Origin: Methylothermaceae bacterium
Lineage (GTDB): Bacteria; Pseudomonadota; Gammaproteobacteria; Methylococcales; Methylothermaceae
DNA length: 38,016 nt
NCBI GenBank assembly: GCA_026982635.1
Contig: JALSGR010000306.1
Location: 1 to 38,016, forward strand
Direction of reading: 5' to 3'
The notes below the pieces were generated by a model, which was given only the letters and a program-made list of their open reading frames with translations, did not search any database and was not told where the DNA came from. Below, piece by piece: positions 17,341 through 26,906 of the stretch. How positions within the stretch are numbered: position 1 is the stretch's first letter; every line of letters starts with the position of its first letter. A program made the position numbers and the translations under genes.

Positions 17341-17904
17341 ATGCGTAGGTTCGTATCCCTTTGCGTTTGCGCGCTGCTGGCGGTCTTTTCGGCCGCCGGC
17401 GTCGCCAAGATCTATTACAGCAAGCAGGAGGCCATGGTGCTGGCGTTCGGTGAGGGGGCCAGTGTGGAAATGCGTCCCCTTTTCCTGACCGAGGATCAAC
17501 GGAAGACCATCGAGCGTCTTGGCCACGTGCGATTGGAATCGGCGCTGTACACTTTCTATGTCGGTAGACGCGATGGCGAGATCGTCGGTTATGCCGCCAT
17601 CGAGACCCATACGGTGCGCACCAAGCCGGAAACCTTGCTGATCGTCCTCACGCCGGACGGCAGGTTGAGGGACGTGGTGGTGCTGGCGTTTCACGAGCCG
17701 CCCGAGTACCAGCCGCCGGAACCCTGGTTTCGGCAGTTGTTGGAAAAGGACGTCGATACCTTGCGCGTGGGTGTGGTGGAAGGCGTCTCCGGGGCGACGC
17801 TCAGTGTCCGCGGGACGCTCGAAAGCGTCCGGAAGGTGTTGTCGATCTATCGGGTCGCCCTCGCCGGGGAAAGGCCGGTGACCGTTGCCGCGGGGGGGGA
17901 ATGA
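17341..17904 (+). CDS. Exported FMN-binding domain protein
   Basis: A 187-residue protein with an N-terminal signal or anchor (about 3-22) and a C-terminal FMN_bind domain. The motif SGAT (150-153, in GVVEGVSGATLS) is the site where ApbE-type transferases attach FMN to the Thr, here T153, as known for NqrC/RnfG. Such domains pass electrons in the periplasm. It starts 9 nt after the porin stop and overlaps the next gene as ATGA. Its place between a porin and a membrane protein suggests it relays electrons from the membrane to a periplasmic acceptor, possibly ferric iron; that is inference. Confidence 0.82.
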   Translation: MRRFVSLCVCALLAVFSAAGVAKIYYSKQEAMVLAFGEGASVEMRPLFLTEDQRKTIERLGHVRLESALYTFYVGRRDGEIVGYAAIETHTVRTKPETLLIVLTPDGRLRDVVVLAFHEPPEYQPPEPWFRQLLEKDVDTLRVGVVEGVSGATLSVRGTLESVRKVLSIYRVALAGERPVTVAAGGE

Positions 17905-18422
17905 TGCGGTTCTTCGTCACCGGCGAGCATCACCGCAAGGTGCTGCTCAACACCTGCATCCTGTTGTTCCTGGGGTATATCGTCCTGTTCGCCGTCAGCG
18001 CGGCGCTGATGTACTTTCACAACATGGATCTGAGCCCGGCGTCGGTGGTGGCCTACTATCTGGGGAACGAGGCAGAATTCCGCCCGCCCCGGTCCTATGA
18101 GAGCCTGCTGGAAGTCAGTCATTTTCATCTCTTCGCCCAGGGGATGCTGGCGATGACCCTGGTGCATCTGCTCCTCATGACCGAGTTGCCGGTGTGGTGG
18201 AAGGTCGCGTTGGGCGGGGTGAGTTTTTTCAGTGCGGTGGCCAACGAAGTCGCCGGTTGGCTGGTGCGTTTCGTGCATCCGGCCTTCGCCTGGATGAAGG
18301 TGGGAACCTTCCTGTCGTTGGAATTGTCTTTGGCGATGCTCGTTCTGTGTGTCGGGGCGTCTTTGATCGGCGGACGGAAAAAGTCCAGATCACGGCTTCG
18401 ATCCGCCAGATCCTCGGCATGA
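17901..18422 (+). CDS. Four-TM His-rich inner-membrane protein
   Basis: A 173-residue protein with four predicted helices (about 14-38, 72-93, 98-120, 131-157) and a basic C-terminal tail. His residues lie at 10, 11, 40, 74, 76, 89 and 126. H74/H76 and H89 fall on the same helix (SHFHLFAQG, LVHLL), a layout that could ligate haem. I do not recognise the family. The start overlaps the FMN-protein stop (ATGA), so it is the third member of the Fur-type operon. A quinol-oxidising or haem-bearing electron donor to the FMN protein is possible, not shown. Confidence 0.75.
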   Translation: MMRFFVTGEHHRKVLLNTCILLFLGYIVLFAVSAALMYFHNMDLSPASVVAYYLGNEAEFRPPRSYESLLEVSHFHLFAQGMLAMTLVHLLLMTELPVWWKVALGGVSFFSAVANEVAGWLVRFVHPAFAWMKVGTFLSLELSLAMLVLCVGASLIGGRKKSRSRLRSARSSA

Positions 18423-18457
18423 GGGTCATCGAAACCGGGTCGGGTGGGCCGCGATGC

Positions 18458-18486
18458 TTTACAGAGCAGGGTTTATGTTGCATAAT
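18458..18486 (+). promoter_or_regulatory. Promoter of tRNA-Val
   Basis: TTTACA (18458-18463, 5/6 to -35) and CATAAT (18481-18486, 5/6 to -10) are separated by 17 bp. The predicted start point is about 8 nt before the mature tRNA. Confidence 0.7.
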
Positions 18487-18500
18487 TAATCAAATCCGAC

Positions 18501-18577
18501 AGGCGCGTAGCTCAGTTGGTTAGAGCACCACCTTGACATGGTGGGGGTCGTTGGTTCGAATCCAATCGCGCCTACCA
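18501..18577 (+). tRNA. tRNA-Val (anticodon GAC)
   Basis: A 77-nt cloverleaf read by hand. The acceptor stem AGGCGCG pairs with CGCGCCT, the D arm is GCTC/GAGC, the anticodon stem CCACC/GGTGG encloses TTGACAT with anticodon GAC, and the T arm has GTTCGAAT. CCA is encoded (18575-18577). It precedes thrS and is separated from it by a terminator. Confidence 0.95.
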
Positions 18578-18587
18578 ATTCGTAACG

Positions 18588-18616
18588 AAAAGCATCGCCG
18601 GGCGATGCTTTTTATT
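18588..18616 (+). terminator. Rho-independent terminator after tRNA-Val
   Basis: Inverted repeat AAAGCATCG ... CGATGCTTT around a CCGGG loop, followed by a T-rich run. It ends the tRNA unit; the adjoining T-rich DNA leads directly into the thrS leader. Confidence 0.8.
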
Positions 18617-18633
18617 TTTATATTCAGGTTCCT

Positions 18634-20565
18634 ATGCCTACGATCACGCTTCCTGACGGTAAACAACTGGCGTTCGATCGCCCGGTGACGGTTCGGGAGG
18701 TCGCCGAGGCCATCGGTCCCGGGCTGGCGAAGGCGGCCGTCGCCGGCAAGGTGAACGACCGGCTCGTGGACCTGAGCTACGTCATCGATCAGGACGCCCA
18801 GGTGCAGATCATCACTCCACGGGAGCCGGAGGGGTTGGAGGTGGTGCGCCACTCTACCGCCCACCTGTTGGCTCAGGCGGTCAAGGAGCTGTACCCGAAA
18901 GCTCAGGTGACCATCGGTCCGGTGATCGAGGACGGCTTCTATTACGACTTCGCCTTCGAGCGCCCCTTCACCCCCGAAGACCTGGAAAAGATCGAGAAGA
19001 AGATGCAGGAGCTGGCCAAGGCCGCCCTGCCGGTCGAGCGTCGGGTGATGCCGCGGGAGCAGGCGATCGAATTCTTCCGCCGTCAGGGTGAGGAGTACAA
19101 GGCTCGAATCATCGAGGAGATTCCCGAAGGGGAGACGATTTCCCTCTATTCCCAGGGAAATTTCACCGATCTGTGCCGGGGGCCCCACGTACCCGACACG
19201 GGCAAGCTGAAGAGCTTCAAGCTCACCAAGGTGGCGGGCGCCTACTGGCGCGGCGATTCCCGCAACGAGATGCTGCAGCGCATCTACGGTACCGCCTGGG
19301 CCGACAAGAAGCAGCTCAAGGAATACCTGCGCCGTCTGGAAGAGGCGGAAAAACGGGACCACCGCCGCCTGGGCAAACAACTCGACCTGTTCCACATCCA
19401 GGAAGAGGCGCCCGGCATGGTGTTCTGGCACGACAAGGGCTGGCGCCTCTATCAGACCATCGAGCAGTACATCCGGGGTAAATTGCGCCGGAACGGCTAT
19501 CAGGAAGTCCGGACGCCGATGGTGGTGGACCGTTCCTTATGGGAAAAGTCGGGTCACTGGGACAAGTTCGGTGACATGATCTTCACCACCCATTCGGAGA
19601 ACCGGGACTACGCCATCAAGCCCATGAACTGCCCGTGCCACGTGCAGATCTACAACCAGGGCCTGAAGAGTTACCGCGATCTGCCCCTGCGCATGGCCGA
19701 ATTCGGATCCTGTCACCGCAACGAGCCGTCCGGCACCCTGCATGGCCTGATGCGGGTGCGGGCCTTCACCCAGGACGATGCCCACATTTTCTGTACCGAG
19801 GCCCAGATTCAGGAGGAGGTTTCCCGTTTCATCGATCTGTTGTACGAAGTGTATCGGGACTTCGGCTTCGACGACGTGCTGGTGAAGCTTTCCACCCGTC
19901 CGGAGCAGCGGGTCGGCAGCGACGAAATCTGGGACAAGGCGGAAAAAGCCCTGGAAGAAGCCCTCGATCGCAAGGGGCTGGACTGGGAATTGCAGCCCGG
20001 CGAAGGCGCCTTCTACGGTCCCAAGATCGAATTCGCCCTCAAGGATTGCCTCGGCCGGGTCTGGCAGTTGGGCACCATCCAGGTGGACTTTTCCATGCCC
20101 GGGCGTTTGGGTGCCAGCTACGTGGCCGAGGACGGTTCCAGGAAGACGCCGGTGATGTTGCACCGGGCCATTCTCGGTTCCCTGGAGCGTTTCATCGGTA
20201 TCCTCATCGAACATTACGCCGGGCTGCTGCCCCTGTGGCTGGCGCCGGTGCAGGCGGTGGTGCTCAACATCACCGACCATCAGCGTGATTATGCCCTGGA
20301 GGTGGAAAGCTTCCTGCGATCCCGGGGTTTCCGGGTCGAGTCCGACTTGAGAAACGAGAAGATCGGCTATAAAATCCGCGAGCACTCCATGCAACGGGTG
20401 CCGTATCTGCTGATCGTCGGCGACAAGGAAATGGCGGCGCGCCAGGTGGCGATACGGACCCAGAAGGGCAAAGATCTGGGCGCCATGTCGCTGGATCGGT
20501 TGGCATCCTGGTTGCAGGAGCAGGTGGCGGCCAAACGGTTGGTCGTGGATGTGCAGGAATCGTAA
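18634..20565 (+). CDS. thrS: Threonine--tRNA ligase
   Basis: A full-length 643-residue class II synthetase that charges tRNA-Thr. The TGS domain (1-61), the N2 editing domain with HSTAH (73-77) and [10 protein letters not shown], the catalytic core with [31 protein letters not shown] and the anticodon-binding C-terminal domain are all visible. The Cys and His of the zinc site are present. ATG 18634 follows a weak CAGG. It heads the conserved thrS-infC-rpmI-rplT-pheST-ihfA cluster. In E. coli ThrRS represses its own mRNA; I did not find a clear tRNA-like operator in the very short leader here. Confidence 0.98.
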   Translation: MPTITLPDGKQLAFDRPVTVREVAEAIGPGLAKAAVAGKVNDRLVDLSYVIDQDAQVQIITPREPEGLEVVRHSTAHLLAQAVKELYPKAQVTIGPVIEDGFYYDFAFERPFTPEDLEKIEKKMQELAKAALPVERRVMPREQAIEFFRRQGEEYKARIIEEIPEGETISLYSQGNFTDLCRGPHVPDTGKLKSFKLTKVAGAYWRGDSRNEMLQRIYGTAWADKKQLKEYLRRLEEAEKRDHRRLGKQLDLFHIQEEAPGMVFWHDKGWRLYQTIEQYIRGKLRRNGYQEVRTPMVVDRSLWEKSGHWDKFGDMIFTTHSENRDYAIKPMNCPCHVQIYNQGLKSYRDLPLRMAEFGSCHRNEPSGTLHGLMRVRAFTQDDAHIFCTEAQIQEEVSRFIDLLYEVYRDFGFDDVLVKLSTRPEQRVGSDEIWDKAEKALEEALDRKGLDWELQPGEGAFYGPKIEFALKDCLGRVWQLGTIQVDFSMPGRLGASYVAEDGSRKTPVMLHRAILGSLERFIGILIEHYAGLLPLWLAPVQAVVLNITDHQRDYALEVESFLRSRGFRVESDLRNEKIGYKIREHSMQRVPYLLIVGDKEMAARQVAIRTQKGKDLGAMSLDRLASWLQEQVAAKRLVVDVQES

Positions 20566-20585
20566 ATCAACGGGGGGATAACCTC

Positions 20586-21107
20586 ATCGCAGCGAAAGTT
20601 ACAGAAGTCCGTCGCAACGAGGACATTCGGGCTCCGCGGGTTCGTCTGATCGGGCCGGACGGGGAGCAGATCGGGGTCGTGCCGCTGGCCGAGGCCCTGC
20701 GGGTCGCCGAGGATGCCGGCTTGGATCTGGTGGAGGTGGCGCCGCAGGCCGATCCGCCGGTGTGCCGGATCATGGATTACGGCAAGTTCCGTTTCGAACA
20801 GAGCAAAAAGCTCCAGGCGGCCCGGAAGAAGCAAAAGCAGATCCAGGTCAAGGAAATCAAGTTCCGCCCGGGAACCGGCGAAAGCGATTATCAGATCAAA
20901 CTGCGCAATTTGATTCGGTTTCTGGAGGACGGCGACAAGGCCAAGGTCACGGTGCGCTTCCGCGGTCGGGAGATGGCCCACAAGGAGCTGGGTATGGAGC
21001 TGTTGAAGCGCGTCGAAAGGGATCTCGAGGAATATGCCGTCGTCGAACAGCATCCCAAGATGGAGGGGCGGCAGATGGTGATGGTGCTGGCGCCGAAGAA
21101 GAAATGA
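20586..21107 (+). CDS. infC: Translation initiation factor IF-3, rare ATC start
   Basis: A 173-residue IF-3, which keeps ribosomal subunits apart and checks the start codon. The N-domain [20 protein letters not shown], the linker rich in K/Q, and the C-domain [39 protein letters not shown] and [10 protein letters not shown] are all typical. No ATG, GTG or TTG sits at the family N-terminus. The proposed start is ATC 20586-20588, 7 nt after a strong GGGGGGA (20572-20578). AUU-type starts in infC mediate autoregulation in E. coli because IF-3 rejects them. The first internal ATG (20679) would remove the conserved N-domain. Confidence 0.95.
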   Translation: MAAKVTEVRRNEDIRAPRVRLIGPDGEQIGVVPLAEALRVAEDAGLDLVEVAPQADPPVCRIMDYGKFRFEQSKKLQAARKKQKQIQVKEIKFRPGTGESDYQIKLRNLIRFLEDGDKAKVTVRFRGREMAHKELGMELLKRVERDLEEYAVVEQHPKMEGRQMVMVLAPKKK

Positions 21108-21161
21108 GCGCGACCGTCCCTGCCTCGTATAGAGCGTAAGTCATTCATTGAGGAGCGAACG

Positions 21162-21359
21162 ATGCCGAAACTGAAGACCAATCGCGGCGCAGCGAAGCGC
21201 TTCAGCCGGACCGCCGCCGGCAAATTCAAGCGCAATCACGCCAATCGCCGCCACATTCTCACCAAGAAAACGACCAAGCGCAAACGCCACCTGCGTCACA
21301 AGGCGTATCTCAGTCATGCCGACGCGCGTGAGGCCAGGCAGTTGCTGCCTTATGCGTGA
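21162..21359 (+). CDS. rpmI: Large-subunit ribosomal protein bL35
   Basis: A 65-residue, very basic protein, the usual bL35 length. [21 protein letters not shown] and [11 protein letters not shown] are diagnostic. It has a GAGGAGCG SD upstream. It lies between infC and rplT in the order found throughout bacteria; L20 represses this pair in E. coli. Confidence 0.97.
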   Translation: MPKLKTNRGAAKRFSRTAAGKFKRNHANRRHILTKKTTKRKRHLRHKAYLSHADAREARQLLPYA

Positions 21360-21400
21360 CGGACAATCCTTTTCCTGAAACTTAGAACGGAATTGCCATC

Positions 21401-21751
21401 ATGCCGAGAGTCAAACGCGGGGTGACTGCCCGTCGCCGTCACAAGAAAATTCTCAAACAGGCCAAGGGTTATTACGGAGCCCGCAGTCGGGTGTTCCGGG
21501 TCGCCAAGCAGGCGGTCATCAAAGCGGGTCAGTACGCCTATCGGGACCGGAAGCAGCGCAAGCGCCAGTTCCGTTCCCTGTGGATCGTCCGTATCAATGC
21601 CGCCGCGAGGGAAAACGGCCTGTCGTACAGCCGCTTCATGGCGGGGCTGAAGAAGGCGTCCATCGACATCGATCGCAAAGTTCTGGCCGATATGGCGGTG
21701 CACGACAAAGAAGCCTTCGCCGAACTGGCCAGGATCGCCGCCCAGGCCTGA
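21401..21751 (+). CDS. rplT: Large-subunit ribosomal protein bL20
   Basis: A 116-residue basic protein needed for early 50S assembly. [31 protein letters not shown] and [18 protein letters not shown] are the bL20 signature. pheS begins 6 nt after its stop, so no pheM-type leader or attenuator separates them here. Confidence 0.97.
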   Translation: MPRVKRGVTARRRHKKILKQAKGYYGARSRVFRVAKQAVIKAGQYAYRDRKQRKRQFRSLWIVRINAAARENGLSYSRFMAGLKKASIDIDRKVLADMAVHDKEAFAELARIAAQA

Positions 21752-22777
<1,026 letters not shown>

Positions 22778-22789
22778 GAATTTTCGTTC

Positions 22790-25180
22790 ATGCGCTTTAG
22801 CGAAGCCTGGCTCCGGGAATACGTCGACCCGCCGCTGGATACCGAACACCTGGTGGAACAGTTGACCATGGCGGGACTGGAGGTGGACGCCGTCGAGCCG
22901 GCGGCTCCCCCTTTCTCCGGCGTCGTGGTGGCCGAGGTGATTTCGGTGGAACCTCATCCCAACGCCGACAGGCTGCGTGTCTGTCAGGTGGTGGCGGGTG
23001 CGGAGACGCCGTTGCAGATCGTCTGTGGTGCGCCCAACGTACACCAGGGCATGAAAGCGCCGCTGGCGACGGTCGGGGCGGTGTTGCCGGGTGGGGCGAA
23101 GATCCGGAAATCCCGGTTGCGGGGGGTCGAGTCCTTCGGCATGCTGTGTTCGGCCAAGGAACTGGGACTGGCCGAGACGGCGGAAGGGCTTTGGGAACTG
23201 CCGGCCGATGCTCCGGTGGGAGAGGATCTGCGGGCCTATCTCCAGCTCGACGACCGTGTCATCGAGGTGGACTTGACCCCGAATCGGGCCGACTGCCTCA
23301 GCGTCGAGGGAATCGCCCGGGAAGTGGCCGTTCTCAACCGCATCGATTGGCGTCCTGGAGCCGTCGAAGCGGTAACGCCTCTCCACGAGGAGCGGTTGTC
23401 CGTCGAGGTCGCCGAGGAAGCCAAATCGGGCTGCCCCCGTTATCTGGGGCGGCTGATCCGCGGCATCGACCCCAGGGCGCCGACCCCCATGTGGATGCAA
23501 GAGCGCCTGCGCCGCAGCGGCATCCGCAGTCTCGGTGCCGTGGTGGACGTGACCAATTATGTCCTGTTGGAGCTGGGACAGCCGTTGCATGCCTTCGATG
23601 CCGCCCGGATCGACGATGGCATTCAGGTACGGCTGGGGCGTCCGGGGGAGAAACTGACGCTGCTCAACGACCAGGAAATCACGCTCAGCGGTGACGAGCT
23701 GGTCATCGCCGACGCCCGGCGGCCGTTGGCTCTGGCCGGCATCATGGGTGGTCGCGAGTCGGCGGTCGACGACACCACCGAAGACATCCTGCTGGAGTGC
23801 GCCTTCTTCGCGCCGGCGGCTATCATGGGCAAGGCGCGCCGCTACGGTCTGCATACCGACGCTTCCCATCGATTCGAGCGGGGCGTCGATCCCCAATTGC
23901 AGGCACGGGCCATGGAACGGGCTACCCGGCTGATTCTGGAGATCGCCGGTGGCCGGCCGGGACCGGTGGTGGCCGCGGTCGCCACCGAGCACCTGCCGCG
24001 GAAGCGGCCGATTTCACTCCGTGCCGCCCAAATCGAGCGAATTCTGGGGCGTGGGTTTCCAGCGGCGGAAGTGACGGCGATCCTGAAACGTTTGGGTATG
24101 GCGGTGGAAGCCGATCGGCCCGGTCACTGGCAGGTGACCCCGCCCAGTTTCCGCTTCGACATCGACATCGAAGCCGATCTGATCGAAGAACTGGCCCGAA
24201 TCGCCGGTTATCAGAACTTGCCAACGCGGAGTCCCCGCTTGCCTGTGACCCTGCGGTCGGTTCCGGAAGAACGTCTGTCGCCGGCGCGGGCGAATGCGTT
24301 GCTCTGTGACCGAGGTTACCAGGAGGCGATCACCTACAGTTTCGTCGATGCGGCGTTGCAGCAAAAGCTGGCGCCGCAACGGGAGCCGGTGCCCCTGGTC
24401 AATCCGCTTTCGTCCGACATGGCCGTCATGCGGACCACCCTGTGGACCGGCCTGCTACAAGCATTGCGTTACAACCTGAGCCGGCAACAGAGCCGAATCC
24501 GCCTGTTCGAGAGCGGTCTGCGGTTTTGCCGGAAGGATGGGGCCATTCGCCAGGAAAAATGCCTGGCGGGGATCCTCAGCGGGGATGCGTTCCCCGAGCA
24601 GTGGGCCCTGCCGCGGCGGCCGGTCGATTTCTACGATCTCAAAGGGGATGTAGAGGCGTTGTTGGCGTTGACCGGCAGGCGTACCTTCATCTTTCGCCCC
24701 GAGTCGCATCCTGCCCTGCATCCGGGGCAGAGTGCCGCCATCGTCGATCGTGCCGATCAACGCCATTGCGGTTGGCTGGGAATGCTGCATCCGGTGCTGG
24801 CCGAGGAATTGGGGATCGATCAGGACGTGTTTCTGTTCGAACTGGATCAGGACGTGATCGAACGATGTCGGCTCCCCTTTTACCGGGCGGTTTCCCGGTT
24901 TCCCGTGGTACGCCGGGATCTGGCTGTCGTGGTCGACGAGGCGGTGCCGGCCCAGGCGTTGCTGGACACCGTCGCGGACAGTGTCGGAAAATTATTGGTC
25001 GATCTAGTCCTGTTCGATGTCTATCGGGGATCGGGGCTGGCGGAAAAGGAAAAAAGCCTGGCTCTGGGTTTGGTGCTGCAGCATCCCGAACGTACCCTGA
25101 CCGATGACGAGGTCGATCGTCTTATCGATCAAGTGCTCGAAACCCTGGAACAACGTTTCGGAGCCAGGCTGAGAGGATAG
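22790..25180 (+). CDS. pheT: Phenylalanine--tRNA ligase beta subunit
   Basis: A 796-residue beta subunit of normal length. Domains in order are B1 and an EMAP-like tRNA-binding domain (about 40-150, with [13 protein letters not shown]), B3/B4 editing (about 200-400), B5 ([16 protein letters not shown]), the inactive class II-like core and the C-terminal anticodon-binding FDX-ACB domain ([14 protein letters not shown]). It follows pheS by 12 nt and precedes ihfA by 2 nt. Confidence 0.97.
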   Translation: MRFSEAWLREYVDPPLDTEHLVEQLTMAGLEVDAVEPAAPPFSGVVVAEVISVEPHPNADRLRVCQVVAGAETPLQIVCGAPNVHQGMKAPLATVGAVLPGGAKIRKSRLRGVESFGMLCSAKELGLAETAEGLWELPADAPVGEDLRAYLQLDDRVIEVDLTPNRADCLSVEGIAREVAVLNRIDWRPGAVEAVTPLHEERLSVEVAEEAKSGCPRYLGRLIRGIDPRAPTPMWMQERLRRSGIRSLGAVVDVTNYVLLELGQPLHAFDAARIDDGIQVRLGRPGEKLTLLNDQEITLSGDELVIADARRPLALAGIMGGRESAVDDTTEDILLECAFFAPAAIMGKARRYGLHTDASHRFERGVDPQLQARAMERATRLILEIAGGRPGPVVAAVATEHLPRKRPISLRAAQIERILGRGFPAAEVTAILKRLGMAVEADRPGHWQVTPPSFRFDIDIEADLIEELARIAGYQNLPTRSPRLPVTLRSVPEERLSPARANALLCDRGYQEAITYSFVDAALQQKLAPQREPVPLVNPLSSDMAVMRTTLWTGLLQALRYNLSRQQSRIRLFESGLRFCRKDGAIRQEKCLAGILSGDAFPEQWALPRRPVDFYDLKGDVEALLALTGRRTFIFRPESHPALHPGQSAAIVDRADQRHCGWLGMLHPVLAEELGIDQDVFLFELDQDVIERCRLPFYRAVSRFPVVRRDLAVVVDEAVPAQALLDTVADSVGKLLVDLVLFDVYRGSGLAEKEKSLALGLVLQHPERTLTDDEVDRLIDQVLETLEQRFGARLRG

Positions 25181-25182
25181 AG

Positions 25183-25521
25183 ATGACCTTGACCAAAGCG
25201 GATATCGTGGAACGGTTGTTCGAGGATATCGGTCTCTCCCGAAAAGAGGCCAAGGAACTGGTGGATCTCTTTTTCGAGGAGATCAAACGTTCCCTCGAAC
25301 GTGGCGACCCGGTCAAGTTGTCCGGATTCGGCAATTTCGACCTGCGTGACAAGAACGAGCGTCCCGGCCGCAATCCGAAGACCGGCGAGGAAATCCCGGT
25401 CAGCGCCAGGCGGGTGGTGACGTTCAAGGCGGGCCACAAACTCAAAAGCCGCATCGAAGCCTATTCGCAGCAATGGCGGGAGCACGAGGCGATGCAGAAT
25501 CCGGCATCGGAGGGTGAGTGA
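25183..25521 (+). CDS. ihfA: Integration host factor alpha subunit
   Basis: A 112-residue HU/IHF-family DNA-bending protein. [46 protein letters not shown] with the Pro of the intercalating arm, and [17 protein letters not shown] identify IHF-alpha. E. coli IhfA has 99 residues; the extra polar C-terminal tail (about 100-112) is probably disordered. The MerR-like gene that often follows ihfA in other Gammaproteobacteria is missing. Confidence 0.96.
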   Translation: MTLTKADIVERLFEDIGLSRKEAKELVDLFFEEIKRSLERGDPVKLSGFGNFDLRDKNERPGRNPKTGEEIPVSARRVVTFKAGHKLKSRIEAYSQQWREHEAMQNPASEGE

Positions 25522-25601
25522 TAGCCGGGATTCGATCACTCTGGTCTTCCCGGGCGCTGGAAATCCGGATCGATAGGCGGGGAGGACGGCACCAAAGCCG
25601 A

Positions 25602-25630
25602 TTGATGGAAGGCGAAGTTTGGGATATAAT
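25602..25630 (+). promoter_or_regulatory. Promoter of tRNA-Pro
   Basis: A perfect TATAAT (25625-25630) lies 17 bp after TTGATG (25602-25607, 4/6). It starts 12 nt before the tRNA. Confidence 0.75.
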
Positions 25631-25641
25631 TTGGAATTCAT

Positions 25642-25718
25642 CGGGGCGTAGCGCAGTCTGGTAGCGCACCACAATGGGGTTGTGGGGGTCGCAGGTTCAA
25701 ATCCTGCCGTCCCGACCA
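25642..25718 (+). tRNA. tRNA-Pro (anticodon TGG)
   Basis: A 77-nt cloverleaf. The acceptor CGGGGCG pairs with CGTCCCG (one G-T), the anticodon stem CACAA/TTGTG encloses TGG, the T arm contains GTTCAAAT, and CCA is encoded. Its position after ihfA is conserved in many Gammaproteobacteria. Integrase remnants start about 115 nt downstream, so the tRNA may once have served as an integration site. Confidence 0.95.
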
Positions 25719-25739
25719 AATACCCTCCCATGACGTCTC

Positions 25740-25764
25740 AAAGCCCGCATCATGCGGGCTTTTT
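25740..25764 (+). terminator. Rho-independent terminator after tRNA-Pro
   Basis: A 10-bp stem AAAGCCCGCA / TGCGGGCTTT with a TCA loop, ending in five T. Confidence 0.9.
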
Positions 25765-25831
25765 CATGCTTGTTTATTCCCATAACGTTCCATAAGATTT
25801 CACTGCATGCCCCCAAAGTGGGGGCATTCTG

Positions 25832-25945
25832 GGACGCACCCGGTTTCTTCAGCAGCGCCGGGAGATGATGCAAGCCTGGGACGACGATCTGGACGGGCTG
25901 AGAGCTGGAGCCAATGTGATGCCAATCGCAAGGATGCGGGCATGA
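25832..25945 (+). pseudogene. C-terminal remnant of a phage-type tyrosine integrase
   Basis: The frame gives about 37 residues, including RRREMMQAW-like QQRREMMQAWDDDLDGL and RAGANVMPI, before TGA 25943-25945. Such an end (basic, then MMQAWAxYLDxL, then GAxVxPI) is what I associate with P4-type integrases. The catalytic core (R...HxxR...Y) is absent, so only the tail survives. It lies downstream of tRNA-Pro. A GCCCCC/GGGGGC hairpin (25809-25825) precedes it. No start codon or repeated tRNA end was found nearby. Confidence 0.5.
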
Positions 25946-26106
25946 GCCGCAATCCCAAGGCAGTGAGATTTGATGATGCCTGCAAGGTGGCTGAGGAACG
26001 CCCCGAACACCTGGCCAGCGCACCAGGCCCGTACCGGCTTCCATTCATGAGGTGCCGTAGCCTCCTCCTGACGGACAGCCGGTCGTTCCGCCAGGCCGAA
26101 CCATGA
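25942..26106 (+). pseudogene. Possible HicA-like toxin remnant
   Basis: ATG 25942 overlaps the integrase-tail stop as ATGA and begins MSRNPKAVRFDDACKVAEE, which resembles the start of some HicA-family mRNA-interferase toxins. After residue 20 the similarity ends and the frame runs to a stop at 26104-26106 without the expected GSHR segment, as if it were truncated or frameshifted. The remaining DNA up to the tetR promoter (26107-26165) shows no gene I can support. Confidence 0.35.
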
Positions 26107-26167
26107 GTGGAGTGGAGAAAAAGCGCATCGGCCGGCTTTCGCACTAGATCGAGCATTCAATCGAAAT

Positions 26168-26197
26168 CTGACGAAGCGGAGAGAAAAGGCATAAAAT
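26168..26197 (+). promoter_or_regulatory. Candidate tetR promoter
   Basis: CTGACG (26168-26173, 4/6) and TAAAAT (26192-26197, 5/6) are 18 bp apart, in an AT-rich stretch before the regulator gene. No clear operator palindrome was seen. Confidence 0.35.
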
Positions 26198-26231
26198 AAC
26201 GCTTTCTCATTTCAGAACGCATAACAACAAT

Positions 26232-26822
26232 ATGGTAGCCACATCACTCGATACCGTGGAAAAGAAAAATCCCAAAGAGGAAATTATGAAGGCGGCCCTG
26301 AGACTCTTTACCGAAAAGGGCTACTTCAACACTTCCATCGCCGACATTCGCCAACTGGCGGATGTGAGTACCGGAACAATCTACCACTATTTCAAAAACA
26401 AGGAGGCGATCGCCGAGGCCCTGTTCGAGGAAGTGGTGCACAGCCTGGAGGATTCGATTCGGGAGATCCGCAAGCTCAACAACGCCTTCGAACGTCTGCG
26501 GGCCATCGTCGAATTGTTTTTCGAGCTTACGGAAAACGAACCGGAGATCATGCGTTTCATCGTCGTGGTGCGCCATCAGGAATTTCTCGGCAACCGTCCT
26601 TCCCTGAGTCTGTCGCCGCCTTTCCAGAAACTGACTCAAATCATGGAGGAGGGAATCCGGGCGGGGGAACTGCGACGAATGGATCCGATCGTGGCAAGCG
26701 GTGTCTTTTACGGCACCGTGGCCAGAATGATACAGCTTCGTTTGGAGGGGGTGTTGGAAAAACGGCTCGACTGGTATTTGTTGGATACCTGGACGGCGAT
26801 CTGGCGGGCGCTGTCACCCTGA
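26232..26822 (+). CDS. TetR-family transcriptional regulator
   Basis: A 196-residue repressor-type protein. The N-terminal HTH (about 14-60: KEEIMKAALRLFTEKGYFNTSIADI, STGTIYHYFKNKEAIAEALF) is clear; the helical C-terminal ligand domain is not assignable. ATG 26232 keeps helix 1 whole but lacks an SD; ATG 26286 has AGAGG just upstream but would cut helix 1. The target is unknown: the gene stands alone between phage remnants and the convergent gltD, so it may regulate only itself or a distant locus. Confidence 0.92.
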   Translation: MVATSLDTVEKKNPKEEIMKAALRLFTEKGYFNTSIADIRQLADVSTGTIYHYFKNKEAIAEALFEEVVHSLEDSIREIRKLNNAFERLRAIVELFFELTENEPEIMRFIVVVRHQEFLGNRPSLSLSPPFQKLTQIMEEGIRAGELRRMDPIVASGVFYGTVARMIQLRLEGVLEKRLDWYLLDTWTAIWRALSP

Positions 26823-26844
26823 CGTCTTCGGTCTTCCGGCACAC

Positions 26845-26873
26845 GGGAAGGATCCGTCAACCGGATCCTTCCC
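26845..26873. terminator. Hairpin between convergent tetR and gltD
   Basis: A perfect 12-bp stem GGGAAGGATCCG / CGGATCCTTCCC around TCAAC. It lacks a T run on either strand, so it is a possible bidirectional transcription barrier rather than a textbook terminator. Confidence 0.5.
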
Positions 26874-26906
26874 GGCCGCCGCAAAGACGAAACGGCTGAG
26901 GATGCC

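Noticed and set aside
25516-25541. Stem GAGTGAT / ATCACTC at the ihfA stop
   Set aside because: 7 bp, 12-nt loop and no T run; too weak to call a terminator.
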